A stretch of 38,374 nt of DNA from Methylobacter sp. BlB1 (GTDB lineage Bacteria; Pseudomonadota; Gammaproteobacteria; Methylococcales; Methylomonadaceae): positions 1 to 38,374 of the forward strand of contig NZ_JADMKV010000044.1 in the NCBI RefSeq assembly GCF_015476545.1, in the 5' to 3' direction. The position numbers were made by a program, and so were the translations under genes. Below the pieces are notes generated by a model. The model made no database searches. It saw only the letters and a list, made by a program, of their open reading frames with translations, and had not been told where the DNA came from. Shown here piece by piece: positions 15,639 to 23,611 of this stretch; within the stretch, counting starts at the first letter, position 1, and the number at the start of each line of letters is the position of its first letter.

Positions 15639-17951
15639 TTATCGTGTCTGTTTACCCACCAGCGGCGCCAGCAGCAAGGCCGTCAGAATGCCGGCCGCGA
15701 CGGTAAAGCCGAAGGCGTGGACGATAGCTGTGGAGCTGACGGCCAGCAGACCGAAAGACAGCAGCGTCGTGATGGCCGACAGCGTGACGGCCAGCGAGGT
15801 GCTGGACCGTTCATCTTCGGCCAGAAAGAAGAAGATGCCGTAGTCCACGCCTATGCCCAGCACCAGCAGCAGCGCGAACAGGTTGAACAGGCTGAACAGC
15901 TGGTCAAACCAGCCCAGCATGGACAGGGAAACGGCTGTCGCGAAAACAGGCACGGAAATGATCATCAGCGCATTGCGCCAGCCGAATTTGAGTGCCAATC
16001 CTATCAGTACAATGCCGTAGGCGGCGATCAGCAGAGCGCTGGCGCTGGTCCGGTAGCGCTCGAACAGCGACGAGAGCTGGGTCGCCTGGTCCACCCAGCG
16101 TACGCCCTGCAAGTCGTTCAGCTGCGACAGGGCATTTAGATTCTTGATGTCGGTTAATGACACGGTACTTATACAACGACCGGCATCGCAGCCCAGCCAG
16201 TGAATTTTCCGGGCTTCATCGGCGCTGTCGAGCCATTCGGCCAGGCTGATGCGGCTGTTTTCGGCGGCTTTAAACCGCTGCTGTTCTGCGGCAATGGCCT
16301 GCTCGTCAAAGCCCAGCTCCGCCATGTAGCGTTTCAGCAGGCCGGCCTCATAGAACGTCCGTTTCAGCAGATGATAATTGTCGCGCTGCGTGTCCGGGTC
16401 AGGCCAGTAGCGGCTGAGGCCGTCGTAAGACTCCATTGCGCCCTGTTGTTTCAGGGTTTCAAGACGCGCCAGCAACGCCTGCTCGTTCCGATGCCAGTCC
16501 TGCGGGTCTTTTCCGGACACCAGAAAAAATTGGCTGTCGGCTCTCACAGGCAGCAACTGCCGGATTTTCTGATCGGCCGCCAGGCGTTCGGTGGAGGCCG
16601 ACTGCAACAGGCGCACGTCATCGCGCGGCGTCAGCTGCCAGAGCCCGCCCGCAACTGCCGCAATCGCCACCGGCGCGAGCCAGGCTCGGTTTCTCAGCAG
16701 CCAGACCCGCCAGTGCTGTTGCCAATAATTCGTCAGCCGTAGCATGGTCGGCTTGTGCGCAGGCTTGAAGCCCGTCAGCAGCAGCGGGAACAGCAGGACC
16801 ACGGTGGCCCAGGCGCCGATCAGGCCGATGACCGAGAAAAACGCAATCTCCTGCAGGAGAGGAAACGGCGCGACGCCCAGGCTGGCGTAGCTGACCAGGC
16901 TGGTTCCCAGATCCAGCGTGATGCCCAGCAGGATGTACTGCAATCCCTTGGCAGGCGCCCAGTTTTCCGAACTGAAGCTGCTGCAGAAATAATGCAGCGC
17001 ATAGTCGATGCCGACGCCGATCAGGCTGGCGCCGAACACCAAGGTCAGGAGGTGGATTTTGCCGAACACCATGATGCTGACAACCAGCGCCGCAAACGTG
17101 CTGGCCGCGATGCCTAAACAGGACAGCAGCAGCGGCCGGGCGCTGCGGAAGGTCAGCAGCAACAGCAGGATGCCGAGCGTGGAGCCGATGCTGACGATGG
17201 CGATCTCGCGTTGCGCGCTGTGCGAGCCCTCGGCCGTGAACAGCGGCATGCCGGTCGCGAGCAGTTCGCCGCCGGCTGCCTCGATCCGGCCTTGCGCGCC
17301 ATTCATGAGCTCCCGCAATACATCCAGATTGTCCAGATGCAGCTTGTTGTCGGCCATGTCAGCGATCAGCAGCGCCCAGAAGCGGCCGCCGTCCTGCACG
17401 AGCACCACGCCCTGTTCCAGCGTGAACCGGCCCGGATTCTGGGCGTTGAAGTAGCGGCTGAACAGCAGCAGCGGGTCGCGTTCGAGATTCGCCGCCTGCA
17501 GTTGCCCGAGCGGGCTGTAGAGCATTTCCAGATTGCGGCCTATAAGCGTCTCGGGCTGGGCCAGCAGCATGCCGCGCGTCTGCGCATCAAGCAGTTGGTA
17601 ACGGTAAACGAACAGCTGCTGATAACGTTTGGCAAAGTCCTGCTGATCCACCTGCAGCCGGATATCCTTGAACAGGCCGCTTTGCTCGAACCGTTCCTTA
17701 AGCTGGCCGGCATAGGCGATCGCTTGCGGCGCCGAACCCGCGCCGGTCAGACAGATGACCTTGCCGTTGATAAGTTCGTTATGTTGGCGTACGGCCTGGG
17801 CGATTTCAGGCTGCTGTTCGGTGGCCGGCAACAGCGCCAGGAAGCCTGTTTCCAGCCAGTCTGCCGTCAACAGGCGGCTGCCGGCGAAGCCCAGCGCCAG
17901 CAAGCCCAGCAGCCAGACGAATGCGGCTGTCCTAGGGCGATAAATGCGCAA
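15639..17951 (-). CDS. MMPL/RND-type exporter of the APE cluster
   Basis: This is a 770-residue membrane protein of two similar halves. Each has one N-terminal helix (about 9-29 and 425-441), a large periplasmic loop, and a five-helix block. The blocks contain the MMPL-type GVGIDYALHYF and GIGVDYGIFFF signatures, whose charged helix-4 residues serve proton coupling in RND pumps. In aryl-polyene loci such a protein is thought to move the lipid-linked pigment out of the inner membrane. Translation starts at a TTG (17951) inside the end of the LolA-like gene (20-base overlap), with GGAGAAG placed upstream, so the two are coupled. Downstream the operon is broken by the ATPase and TauE genes. Confidence 0.85.
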   Translation of the reverse strand: MRIYRPRTAAFVWLLGLLALGFAGSRLLTADWLETGFLALLPATEQQPEIAQAVRQHNELINGKVICLTGAGSAPQAIAYAGQLKERFEQSGLFKDIRLQVDQQDFAKRYQQLFVYRYQLLDAQTRGMLLAQPETLIGRNLEMLYSPLGQLQAANLERDPLLLFSRYFNAQNPGRFTLEQGVVLVQDGGRFWALLIADMADNKLHLDNLDVLRELMNGAQGRIEAAGGELLATGMPLFTAEGSHSAQREIAIVSIGSTLGILLLLLTFRSARPLLLSCLGIAASTFAALVVSIMVFGKIHLLTLVFGASLIGVGIDYALHYFCSSFSSENWAPAKGLQYILLGITLDLGTSLVSYASLGVAPFPLLQEIAFFSVIGLIGAWATVVLLFPLLLTGFKPAHKPTMLRLTNYWQQHWRVWLLRNRAWLAPVAIAAVAGGLWQLTPRDDVRLLQSASTERLAADQKIRQLLPVRADSQFFLVSGKDPQDWHRNEQALLARLETLKQQGAMESYDGLSRYWPDPDTQRDNYHLLKRTFYEAGLLKRYMAELGFDEQAIAAEQQRFKAAENSRISLAEWLDSADEARKIHWLGCDAGRCISTVSLTDIKNLNALSQLNDLQGVRWVDQATQLSSLFERYRTSASALLIAAYGIVLIGLALKFGWRNALMIISVPVFATAVSLSMLGWFDQLFSLFNLFALLLVLGIGVDYGIFFFLAEDERSSTSLAVTLSAITTLLSFGLLAVSSTAIVHAFGFTVAAGILTALLLAPLVGKQTR

Positions 17952-18516
17952 AATCGGCTTCTTCTCCGGCGGTTAAGCGTTCGGGATGAATGATGTTTTG
18001 AAAGTGCAATATGCTGCTGTTGCCGTTGCTCTCGAAGATTTCCAGCTCGCGCAGTTCATGGTCGCCGGACAATTGCATCCGGCTGATGACTTTCTTCATC
18101 ATCTCGTCCTTGGGCACAAGGCTGACCTGCCAGGCTATCTTTCTGACCGTTCCGTTGATGTCGAACGCCGTGGCCAGTTGCGACAGGTCCGCGCCCAGCA
18201 TGGCCTGGAACACCTTGCCGAACGCCGCCGGAACGGGCTGTTCGCCCTGCTCCGTCCACAGGCGCGTGTCGCTGATCAAGAGCAGCGACGGCACGGGCGA
18301 CAGCGTTTTCCAGGCGATGCCGCGGCTTTTATGGTAAATGAACGTGCCGTTCGAAATCAGCGGCTTGCGCAATACTTTCAGCTGCTTGGTCTGCTCAAAG
18401 GCGCCGCGCGTAATCGTGGCTTTGGTCAGACGGGCATGAATTTGATCGAGCAGCTCATCGGCCATGCAGACATTGACTGTTAATAGAAATAGCACCAGGG
18501 CTTTCAAATAAATCAC
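17932..18516 (-). CDS. LolA-like outer-membrane lipoprotein carrier protein of the APE cluster
   Basis: The 194-residue product has a signal peptide (hydrophobic 5-17, likely cleavage after Ala19 in CMA|DE) and a LolA-type beta-barrel sheet domain. The family's GAFEQTKQLKVLRKPLISNGTF segment near residues 38-59 matches the LolA pattern of an F-Q stretch followed by a strand of lipid-cavity residues. It is a periplasmic carrier thought to ferry a lipidic pigment intermediate. The start is GTG at 18516, overlapping the thioesterase stop as GTGA. Upstream and downstream genes overlap it, so the trio thioesterase-LolA-MMPL is one coupled unit. Confidence 0.82.
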   Translation of the reverse strand: MIYLKALVLFLLTVNVCMADELLDQIHARLTKATITRGAFEQTKQLKVLRKPLISNGTFIYHKSRGIAWKTLSPVPSLLLISDTRLWTEQGEQPVPAAFGKVFQAMLGADLSQLATAFDINGTVRKIAWQVSLVPKDEMMKKVISRMQLSGDHELRELEIFESNGNSSILHFQNIIHPERLTAGEEADFAHLSP

Positions 18517-18935
18517 GAAACCTCCACGCCCAGCTTCTCAAGCAGAATGCCCGGCGATTCAAAACACATTTCATCCTTGGCCAGATTGACGGCCACTTGA
18601 ATGCTGTAGCCTTTGGTCAGCCTGTCGCCGGTTTCCTTGTCGACGATCAGATAATTGATTTTCAGCCGGTTTTCCCATTCGACAATCTCCGCTTTTACGG
18701 TGATGACCTGTTCGAAAGCGGCCGGCTTGATATAACGCATGCGCAGATCGATCACGGGCCACGAGTAGCCCGAATCGCGCATTTGCCGATAATTGTAGCC
18801 GATCTGGTCCAGCAGGGCACAGCGCGCGATCTCAAAATACCGGACGTAATGGCCGTGCCAGACGATTTCCATCATGTCGACGTCGTGGAAGGGGATTTTC
18901 AGGTCGATAGCGGTTTGGCGGATTGGATCAGTCAT
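18513..18935 (-). CDS. 4HBT/YbgC-type hotdog acyl-thioesterase (ApeK-like)
   Basis: The 140-residue hotdog protein has the 4-hydroxybenzoyl-CoA thioesterase signature FHDVDMMEIVWHGHYVRYFE (residues 16-35). It includes the catalytic acidic residue (Asp18 or Asp20) and the conserved His-Gly-His-Tyr. Thioesterases of this type in APE operons release or edit carrier-bound chains. The ATG at 18935 overlaps the stop of a 17-codon micro-ORF (ATGA), and its own stop overlaps the LolA-like gene. It is the first complete gene of the operon as it now stands. Confidence 0.82.
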   Translation of the reverse strand: MTDPIRQTAIDLKIPFHDVDMMEIVWHGHYVRYFEIARCALLDQIGYNYRQMRDSGYSWPVIDLRMRYIKPAAFEQVITVKAEIVEWENRLKINYLIVDKETGDRLTKGYSIQVAVNLAKDEMCFESPGILLEKLGVEVS

Positions 18936-18985
18936 GCCGGTTTATCCAACGGCTCGAGCAAATCCTGAAATTTATGGTTAGTCAT
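18932..18985 (-). CDS. 17-codon micro-ORF, possible deletion remnant
   Basis: An ATG at 18985 opens a short frame encoding MTNHKFQDLLEPLDKPA. Its start overlaps the stop of an upstream fragment (ATGA) and its stop overlaps the thioesterase ATG (ATGA). Chained overlaps on both sides are typical of operon genes. The product is too short to be assigned; it may be what is left of a longer gene after an internal deletion, or a coupling leader. Confidence 0.3.
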   Translation of the reverse strand: MTNHKFQDLLEPLDKPA

Positions 18986-19050
18986 TTACTGTTCTTTGTT
19001 TTCTGCTTGTTCTGCCAGGCTGGCAATATTTCCAGCTCAGGCTTGGTAGT
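18982..19050 (-). pseudogene. C-terminal remnant of an upstream APE-operon gene
   Basis: A 22-codon open stretch without a start codon ends in LEILPAWQNKQKTKNSK and a TGA that overlaps the micro-ORF ATG. The lysine-rich tail and coupled stop look like the genuine end of a protein whose body is missing. Upstream of it the sequence becomes AT-rich and changes to the restriction gene on the other strand. I infer a truncation breakpoint near 19050-19130. Confidence 0.35.
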
Positions 19051-19173
19051 TTAGTCTGTAAAAATTAAGAAAATTATAAAACTATTTGCCCGCTCTACAC
19101 GGTTTTATAATCATCAATTCGAAAATATATGTGGAATTGGAAAAACTTCAAAACGAAGATCTACGGGAAAAAG

Positions 19174-19200
19174 ATCGTTCCCACGCCGGAGCCTGAACGA
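19174..19200. repeat. decayed REP unit in the 5' part of the restriction gene frame
   Basis: ATCGTTCCCACGCCGGAGC at 19174-19192 matches one half of the REP units that flank the RAYT gene (20323-20372 and 20934-20983), then diverges. It lies between two candidate start codons of the Mrr-like gene, which suggests that the codons before 19282 are not native coding sequence. Confidence 0.5.
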
Positions 19201-19281
19201 TATAAATTTAGTTTAATAGATCGAGTTTACTGCGTTTTTGCCTGCTCTGAACGTTTTATATTTAATAATTGGAAAACAAAA

Positions 19282-20304
19282 ATGGAAAAATTAACCGAAA
19301 ACCGGTGTTATCTGATCCGGACTAAACGTCATTTCGTAGATAGAGGTCTTGTTGCTATAGGATGGAGTAACATTGACTTCACGCAATATTCAAACTCTAA
19401 AGAGATCGTCGAAGCAATTAGTAATAAGTACATGATCGGTCGGAGAGCAAATCAAATTCGTCGTTTTGTTAATATGAAACAGGGAGATACCATAGTTATC
19501 CCACTTTCCATGGCAGTCGCAATCGGTTCTGTAAAGGATGATAATCTTATTTATTCGCCAGAAGATAAAGCAAAAGATCGAGCAAATCAGAGGCGCATTA
19601 ATTTTTTTAAAAATAGTAATGGGGAACTTGCCCTTATCCCACGAAAATCATTCGCTACTGCATTTCAGAGCAGATTAAGAGCGCCAGGAATAATTGTTAA
19701 TGACATCAGTGAATTCAAAGGACAGCTTGACAAAATCATTAATGATTTAGAGTCAAGTAAAAGTTTTTCATGGAGCAACCGAGCTCGTCAGGAAATAGAA
19801 AAGCTTGAAGAGGAGTTCAAATCGATGCTTTTAAAAAACATTAGAAACGGAAAGACAAATCTTCAAGCTGGCGGCATTGGATTGGAGCACCTTGTAAAGG
19901 AGCTCCTCAAGGTAGAAGGATATGAAGCAGATGTTCTAAGTAAAAGAGCATTTTCGAGTTTTGCAGATGCTGATGTTAAAGCATCAAAATCAGATAGATT
20001 CACGCAAACAAATTTACTGATACAAGTTAAACACCATCAAGGGACAACAGGTCATTGGGGAATCTGGCAATTAAAAGAAATCAAAAACCAATCCAAAATT
20101 GACTATTCTGATCACCAGCTAGTGCTAGTTACGTCAGCATCAGTTAGTGAGAAGCTGCGCGAAGATGCCAACGAGTTAGATATCACTGTTATTGATGGAA
20201 AAGGATTAGTTGACTGGATTTTTGATTGTCTTGAGGAATTGCCAGAAATGACGAAAATAAAACTTGGTATTTGTGAAGTTCCTCGAACCATTGAGTATCT
20301 ATAG
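19282..20304 (+). CDS. Mrr-like type IV restriction endonuclease
   Basis: This encodes 340 residues from the preferred ATG at 19282 (the frame is open from 19129, but that part carries a REP remnant). The N-terminal half (about 8-140) is an uncharacterised module beginning CYLIRTKRHFV. The C-terminal half from about residue 195 is an Mrr-type PD-(D/E)XK nuclease: GGIGLEHLVKELLKVEGYEA with Glu202, FADADV with Asp229/Asp231, and IQVK with Gln248 and Lys250. Such enzymes cut modified DNA. It is markedly AT-rich compared with both neighbours and has no methyltransferase partner, which fits a transferred type IV defence gene. The RBS is weak (GGAAAA). Target modification is unknown. Confidence 0.7.
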   Translation: MEKLTENRCYLIRTKRHFVDRGLVAIGWSNIDFTQYSNSKEIVEAISNKYMIGRRANQIRRFVNMKQGDTIVIPLSMAVAIGSVKDDNLIYSPEDKAKDRANQRRINFFKNSNGELALIPRKSFATAFQSRLRAPGIIVNDISEFKGQLDKIINDLESSKSFSWSNRARQEIEKLEEEFKSMLLKNIRNGKTNLQAGGIGLEHLVKELLKVEGYEADVLSKRAFSSFADADVKASKSDRFTQTNLLIQVKHHQGTTGHWGIWQLKEIKNQSKIDYSDHQLVLVTSASVSEKLREDANELDITVIDGKGLVDWIFDCLEELPEMTKIKLGICEVPRTIEYL

Positions 20305-20322
20305 AATCGCCAGCATTTTATC

Positions 20323-20372
20323 ATCGTTCCCACGCTCCGGCGTGGGAATGCCGATCAAGACGCTCCTGCGTC
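20323..20372. repeat. REP unit upstream of the RAYT gene
   Basis: This is a two-hairpin unit: CCCACGC and GCGTGGG with a TCCG loop, followed by GACGC and GCGTC. It is an inverted near-identical copy of 20934-20983 and lies 26 bases before the transposase ATG. Confidence 0.75.
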
Positions 20373-20397
20373 AACTAATCAATACAAAAAATCACCC

Positions 20398-20928
20398 ATG
20401 GGCAGAAGCCGTTACTTTATTACCGAACCCGACAAGCCGCATTTTTTAACCTGTACGGTGCTGGAATGGCTGCCGGTTTTCACCCGCCCGGAAACCGTGC
20501 AAATCGTGCTCGACTGCTGGCGCTACCAACGGGAACATCAGGGCTTGCGGCTATACGGTTATGTCGTTCTGGAAAACCATCTGCATTTTGTAGCGCAGGC
20601 AAACCGGCTGGATAAATGCGTCAGCAGCTTTAAATCCTATACGGCGCGACGCATCATTGATTATTTGGAAGCGCGCCAGGTCAAGCTGTTACTGACGCGG
20701 TTAAGCTTTTCCAAAAGGGCGCATAAGATTGACCGCAAGTATCAGTTCTGGCAGGAAGGCGTTCATGCCGAGCTCATTTTCAGCGAGACCATGATGAGGG
20801 AAAAGCTCGAATATATTCATGCTAATCCCGTTAAACGCGGTTATGTGGATCTGCCTGAGCATTGGCGCTATTCCAGCGCCAGAAACTATACGGGATTGGC
20901 AGGTCTGATCGACATCGATTCGTGGTGA
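20398..20928 (+). CDS. REP-associated tyrosine transposase (RAYT, Y1_Tnp family)
   Basis: The 176-residue single-domain HUH nuclease has the metal-binding His-Leu-His at residues 61-63 (ENHLHFV, in place of the usual PNHVH). The conserved EKLEYIHANPVKRG (135-148) carries the nucleophilic Tyr139. Length and motifs fit the REP-associated group, which cuts and moves single-stranded REP hairpins. It is bracketed by two inverted REP units at near-equal distance, the usual arrangement for a genomic RAYT. It is probably a domesticated chromosomal element and not an IS200/IS605 insertion. ATG chosen at 20398 because the frame upstream is closed by the REP. Confidence 0.88.
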   Translation: MGRSRYFITEPDKPHFLTCTVLEWLPVFTRPETVQIVLDCWRYQREHQGLRLYGYVVLENHLHFVAQANRLDKCVSSFKSYTARRIIDYLEARQVKLLLTRLSFSKRAHKIDRKYQFWQEGVHAELIFSETMMREKLEYIHANPVKRGYVDLPEHWRYSSARNYTGLAGLIDIDSW

Positions 20929-20933
20929 AAGGC

Positions 20934-20983
20934 GACGCTGGAGCGTCTTAGGATGCATTCCCACGCCGGAGCGTGGGAACGAT
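20934..20983. repeat. REP unit downstream of the RAYT gene
   Basis: This is the inverted counterpart of 20323-20372. GACGC and GCGTC (20934-20947) are followed by CCCACGC and GCGTGGG with the loop CGGA read on this strand. The two units differ mainly in the six-base linker. Confidence 0.75.
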
Positions 20984-20996
20984 GTCGCTGCTGCGG

Positions 20997-21593
20997 CTAA
21001 ATTTGTATCAATAACGAAGAGACGGCCCGAAAATAGAGCTCGAGCAGCTCCGACAGCAGGTAATGAATAGAGGCTTCCAGTGTTTCAGCAGGCTGCTTCA
21101 TGAGTTGGCCGAGCAGGCTGCCTAAGGCGTAATAACCGCTTACCAATGCCGCTTCAGCCGCTTCGGTCGCCGCAGCAAGGTAAGCTGTGACAGGCTGGAT
21201 TGCTGCCGCTGCAGTGGCTTCAGGATTTTCCATGAAATTCTGTAGATAAAGCTGTGTTTCCCGCCCCGCATCGGCTACATTGACAACAAGCTGTTGGTAA
21301 GAGGTCTGTACTTTCGGCAACAGCTCTTCGTTGATTTGTGCGTGAAGTTCGGCAGCGCGGCCAGCGGCCTGACCATACCAGGCTGCCAGGGTTGGCCCCG
21401 GTTGTTCATACAACTGTTTGGCCGATGACGCTATCAGCGTATGGCTATCGATCAGCGCTGTGCGGATATCCTGATACAGCACCTGCAACTGGGCATTCAA
21501 CTGTGCATAGAGCTTCGATGTCGGCAAAAACAACTTGTTTTCCAGATCGAGATCTTGAGGGAATTGAAAGTTTTGATTATCGAAAAAAATCAT
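20997..21593 (-). CDS. helical phasin-like protein of unknown function
   Basis: The 198-residue product begins at the ATG at 21593, where AAGGAG is well placed; the open frame extending upstream is discarded. The protein is almost entirely predicted amphipathic helix with many Ala, Gln and Leu residues and no Cys. Its periodicity, for example TAYLAAATEAAEAALVSGYY and the Tyr-rich N-terminal helices, resembles phasins or other surface-coating helical proteins. I do not recognise a specific family. A hairpin with a T-run lies in its 5' leader, which may affect expression. A REP unit follows the stop codon. Confidence 0.65.
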   Translation of the reverse strand: MIFFDNQNFQFPQDLDLENKLFLPTSKLYAQLNAQLQVLYQDIRTALIDSHTLIASSAKQLYEQPGPTLAAWYGQAAGRAAELHAQINEELLPKVQTSYQQLVVNVADAGRETQLYLQNFMENPEATAAAAIQPVTAYLAAATEAAEAALVSGYYALGSLLGQLMKQPAETLEASIHYLLSELLELYFRAVSSLLIQI

Positions 21594-22057
21594 AACACTC
21601 CTTAAATAATTCAACCTTGGATTTAATGTGCCGAAAAAGAATGCGGGCAAGGGAGCCCGCATTTGAAGGGAAGGATAAAAAAACTCCGGTTCTCGTAAAG
21701 AGCGCATACAAGAGTCAGGGAGAGTGTATTCATCCCGGAACTCTTTGAAAATGCGACATGATGACGCGCGACAATATGCCTCTATAGCTGGCATGCAATC
21801 TGCACCGTATTAAAGGTTTTGCCTTCGGAAAACCAGTACCGTAGCGGCTTTGCCTCTGATTGAAGTGTTTAAAATAGGGCATTTGTCGCACTAAAACTGT
21901 GTGATTCCACACATTCTTCAAACAAAACATCATCAAATGCATGAGACGGAAGCTGATGCGCCGGATTGATCCGGGCTTGAAAAATGCTTAAAATGATTTC
22001 TAACATGGATAATAAGCGGCAATGGCTGCTTCCACATCAGGCATACAAGGAGCTTTC
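21594..22057. other. intergenic region upstream of the phasin-like gene
   Basis: About 460 bases contain a hairpin terminator at 21641-21662. A 70-codon minus-strand frame (21730-21942) has no RBS or recognisable product. Nothing else was identified. Confidence 0.4.
21641..21670 (-). terminator. intrinsic terminator or attenuator in the 5' leader
   Basis: ATGCGGGC (21641-21648) and GCCCGCAT (21655-21662) form an 8-bp stem with a six-base loop. Read on the minus strand the stem is followed by TTCTTTTT, the form of an intrinsic terminator. It sits 48 bases before the ATG of the phasin-like gene and has no gene immediately upstream on that strand, so it could end an unannotated small transcript or attenuate the phasin-like gene. 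Confidence 0.6.
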
Positions 22058-22195
22058 ATGCCCGTACTTCTGCAATCTTCATTCGCACCGCTGCTGATCG
22101 CGCCGGTTGCCTTTCTGAGCCCGAACTTCTCTCACGCCCTGCACGGACGCTCTAGCGGCCTTAATCGTGATTACTGCCGGCGGATGCGCCGTTGA
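22058..22195 (+). CDS. small ORF, possibly a frameshifted lipoprotein gene
   Basis: An ATG at 22058 with AAGGAG 5 bases upstream opens a 45-codon frame (MPVLLQSSFAPLLIAP...) that ends at 22195. In the +1 frame the same DNA reads LAALIVITAGGCAVDREYLQQ, which looks like a lipoprotein lipobox and a charged mature start. The pair could be the two halves of a small lipoprotein gene broken by a frameshift, or a short real gene. No homologue is recognised. Confidence 0.3.
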   Translation: MPVLLQSSFAPLLIAPVAFLSPNFSHALHGRSSGLNRDYCRRMRR

Positions 22196-22257
22196 CCGTG
22201 AATATCTGCAACAAAAAACGCGACCAAAACCTTTACCTCCACCCAAAAAAGGACACT

Positions 22258-23073
22258 ATGAAACCGATATCCAATACCGCTTTTTATTGCTGCGGGGTCC
22301 GCATGCAGGATGCCGAAACTGCAAACCCGGTCTGCCGAGACACCTACGCCAGGGTTTTTATGGATGAGCGCGGCTTGAACATTTTTTCCGCTTTCAAAGA
22401 GGAAACTAATCCCAATGCCGGCAACGTGGCAAGGCATAGGATTATCGACGACTGCATACGGCAGGCGCTGGCCGAGAATCCCGATTTAAAGATCATCCTG
22501 ATCGGCGCCGGCTTTGACAGCCGCGCCTACCGGCTTGACGGCGGCGTATGGATCGAACTGGATGAGCCGCAAATCATCGCCTATAAAAACGAGCGGCTGC
22601 CGGTTGATGCATGCAAAAACCGGCTGCAGCGCATCGCGATCGATTTTGAAACCGAGTCGCTGAAAGAGAAACTGCAGGCATTTTCCACCGATGAGCCCGT
22701 CATGGTTGTCATAGAAGGCGTTTTTATTTATCTGCAAGAAGATGCCATCAGGCAGACTCTGCAAACCTTGCGCCGGTTGTTTCCGGCGCATAAACTGGTC
22801 TGCGACCTCATGACGGAAAAGTTTTTCAACAAATACAGCTACACCCTGCAGCAGAAATTGGGCAAGTTGGGCGCCGATTTCAGGTTTACCTTATCAAATC
22901 CTGCCGAATTATTCTGCCGCTGCGGCTATCAGATCGTTCAAAAGCATTCCATCGCCGGCAAAGCCGTGGAATACGGAGCGGTAAAAGCGCCCATGCTGCT
23001 GTTTAACGTTTTTATGAGAACACTGGTGCATGGCTATTCGATTTTTGTCTTTGAACGGGCACTTAGGCGATAA
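22258..23073 (+). CDS. LCM/PPM-family SAM-dependent methyltransferase
   Basis: The 271-residue protein carries the family's fingerprints. IGAGFDSRAYR (82-92) is the SAM loop typical of leucine carboxyl methyltransferase relatives, ELDEP (100-104) supplies the acidic residues after beta-2, and VIEGVFIYL (152-160) is the beta-4 segment. Bacterial members modify small molecules, often carboxylates or polyketides; the target here is unknown. AAGGA is 5 bases before the ATG at 22258, which sets the start 22 codons inside the longest frame. The next short frame (23095-23343) begins 21 bases after its stop. Confidence 0.82.
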   Translation: MKPISNTAFYCCGVRMQDAETANPVCRDTYARVFMDERGLNIFSAFKEETNPNAGNVARHRIIDDCIRQALAENPDLKIILIGAGFDSRAYRLDGGVWIELDEPQIIAYKNERLPVDACKNRLQRIAIDFETESLKEKLQAFSTDEPVMVVIEGVFIYLQEDAIRQTLQTLRRLFPAHKLVCDLMTEKFFNKYSYTLQQKLGKLGADFRFTLSNPAELFCRCGYQIVQKHSIAGKAVEYGAVKAPMLLFNVFMRTLVHGYSIFVFERALRR

Positions 23074-23094
23074 CCATTTGTAGGAATTGATCTT

Positions 23095-23343
23095 TTGTTT
23101 AACCCAAAGCGCGGGCAACTCGATACAGGATTATCTGTCAGTGAAAATCAGGGAGTCGGCAGGACCGAATACGGGCTGGAACTGCCGCCCAAAATCTTCA
23201 AGGCAATGCAAGGCGAGTTTCTGGATATGGTAAAAATAACGCCCATGCAGGTTGATCTGCGGGCCGAAGTCAAAAGTCCCGGCGGCAAGCTGCTGGCGAC
23301 TTGCACATCCAGTTCCGCTGTTATGAGGAGATTGAAGGGTTGA
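23095..23343 (+). pseudogene. short unassigned frame downstream of the methyltransferase
   Basis: This is an 82-codon frame with a TTG start 21 bases after the methyltransferase stop and a weak AGGA. It contains YGLELPPKIFKAMQGEFLD and ITPMQVDLRAEVKSPGGKLLA, which look coding and could be the tail of a thioesterase-like domain. The 3' part also reads plausibly in the +1 frame (LHIQFRCYEEIEGLMKQ), so a frameshift or a gene fragment is possible. Function is not assigned. Confidence 0.35.
23309..23338 (+). repeat. 30-bp direct repeat, copy 1 (left of rnk)
   Basis: The motif around TTCCGCTGTTATGAGGAGATTG matches 24065-24094 at most positions (about 24 of 30). Both copies encode SAVMRRLK in one frame and CYE in another, so they may descend from one coding ancestor. 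Confidence 0.45.
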
Positions 23344-23394
23344 TGAAGCAGGTTACTCATCACGCATTATCTTCATGAATCAAACTGCAAAAAA

Positions 23395-23415
23395 GGTATG
23401 CGATGCATACCCTAC
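23395..23415. repeat. dispersed palindromic repeat, third copy
   Basis: GGTATGC, GA, TGCATACC and CTAC form the same hairpin unit as 8588-8608, 14.8 kb away, differing by one loop base. It is isolated here, between the fragment at 23095-23343 and rnk. Confidence 0.6.
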
Positions 23416-23611
23416 CTGGCTGTCGGGCAAAAGAGGCTATGCCGGATTAGCTTGTACACCCTGAGTTATTCGTCTGAACTGGCAACAATAAAAACGATCA
23501 ATTGAAACATCACGAAAGACAGACGGTAAATTAAGTTATACGAACATTTGATGTTATATACGTCATGTTAGGCTTATGCATTCGTACTAACAGAAACCTA
23601 AGAGACCTGAA

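Noticed and set aside
19129-19281. Upstream 51 codons of the Mrr-like frame
   Set aside because: They contain a REP remnant and do not resemble the family, so the start at 19282 was preferred.
23540-23611. Possible integron attC-like site (GTTAGGC near 23564) before rnk
   Set aside because: No matching RYYYAAC partner was found at a plausible distance, so an attC site is not supported.
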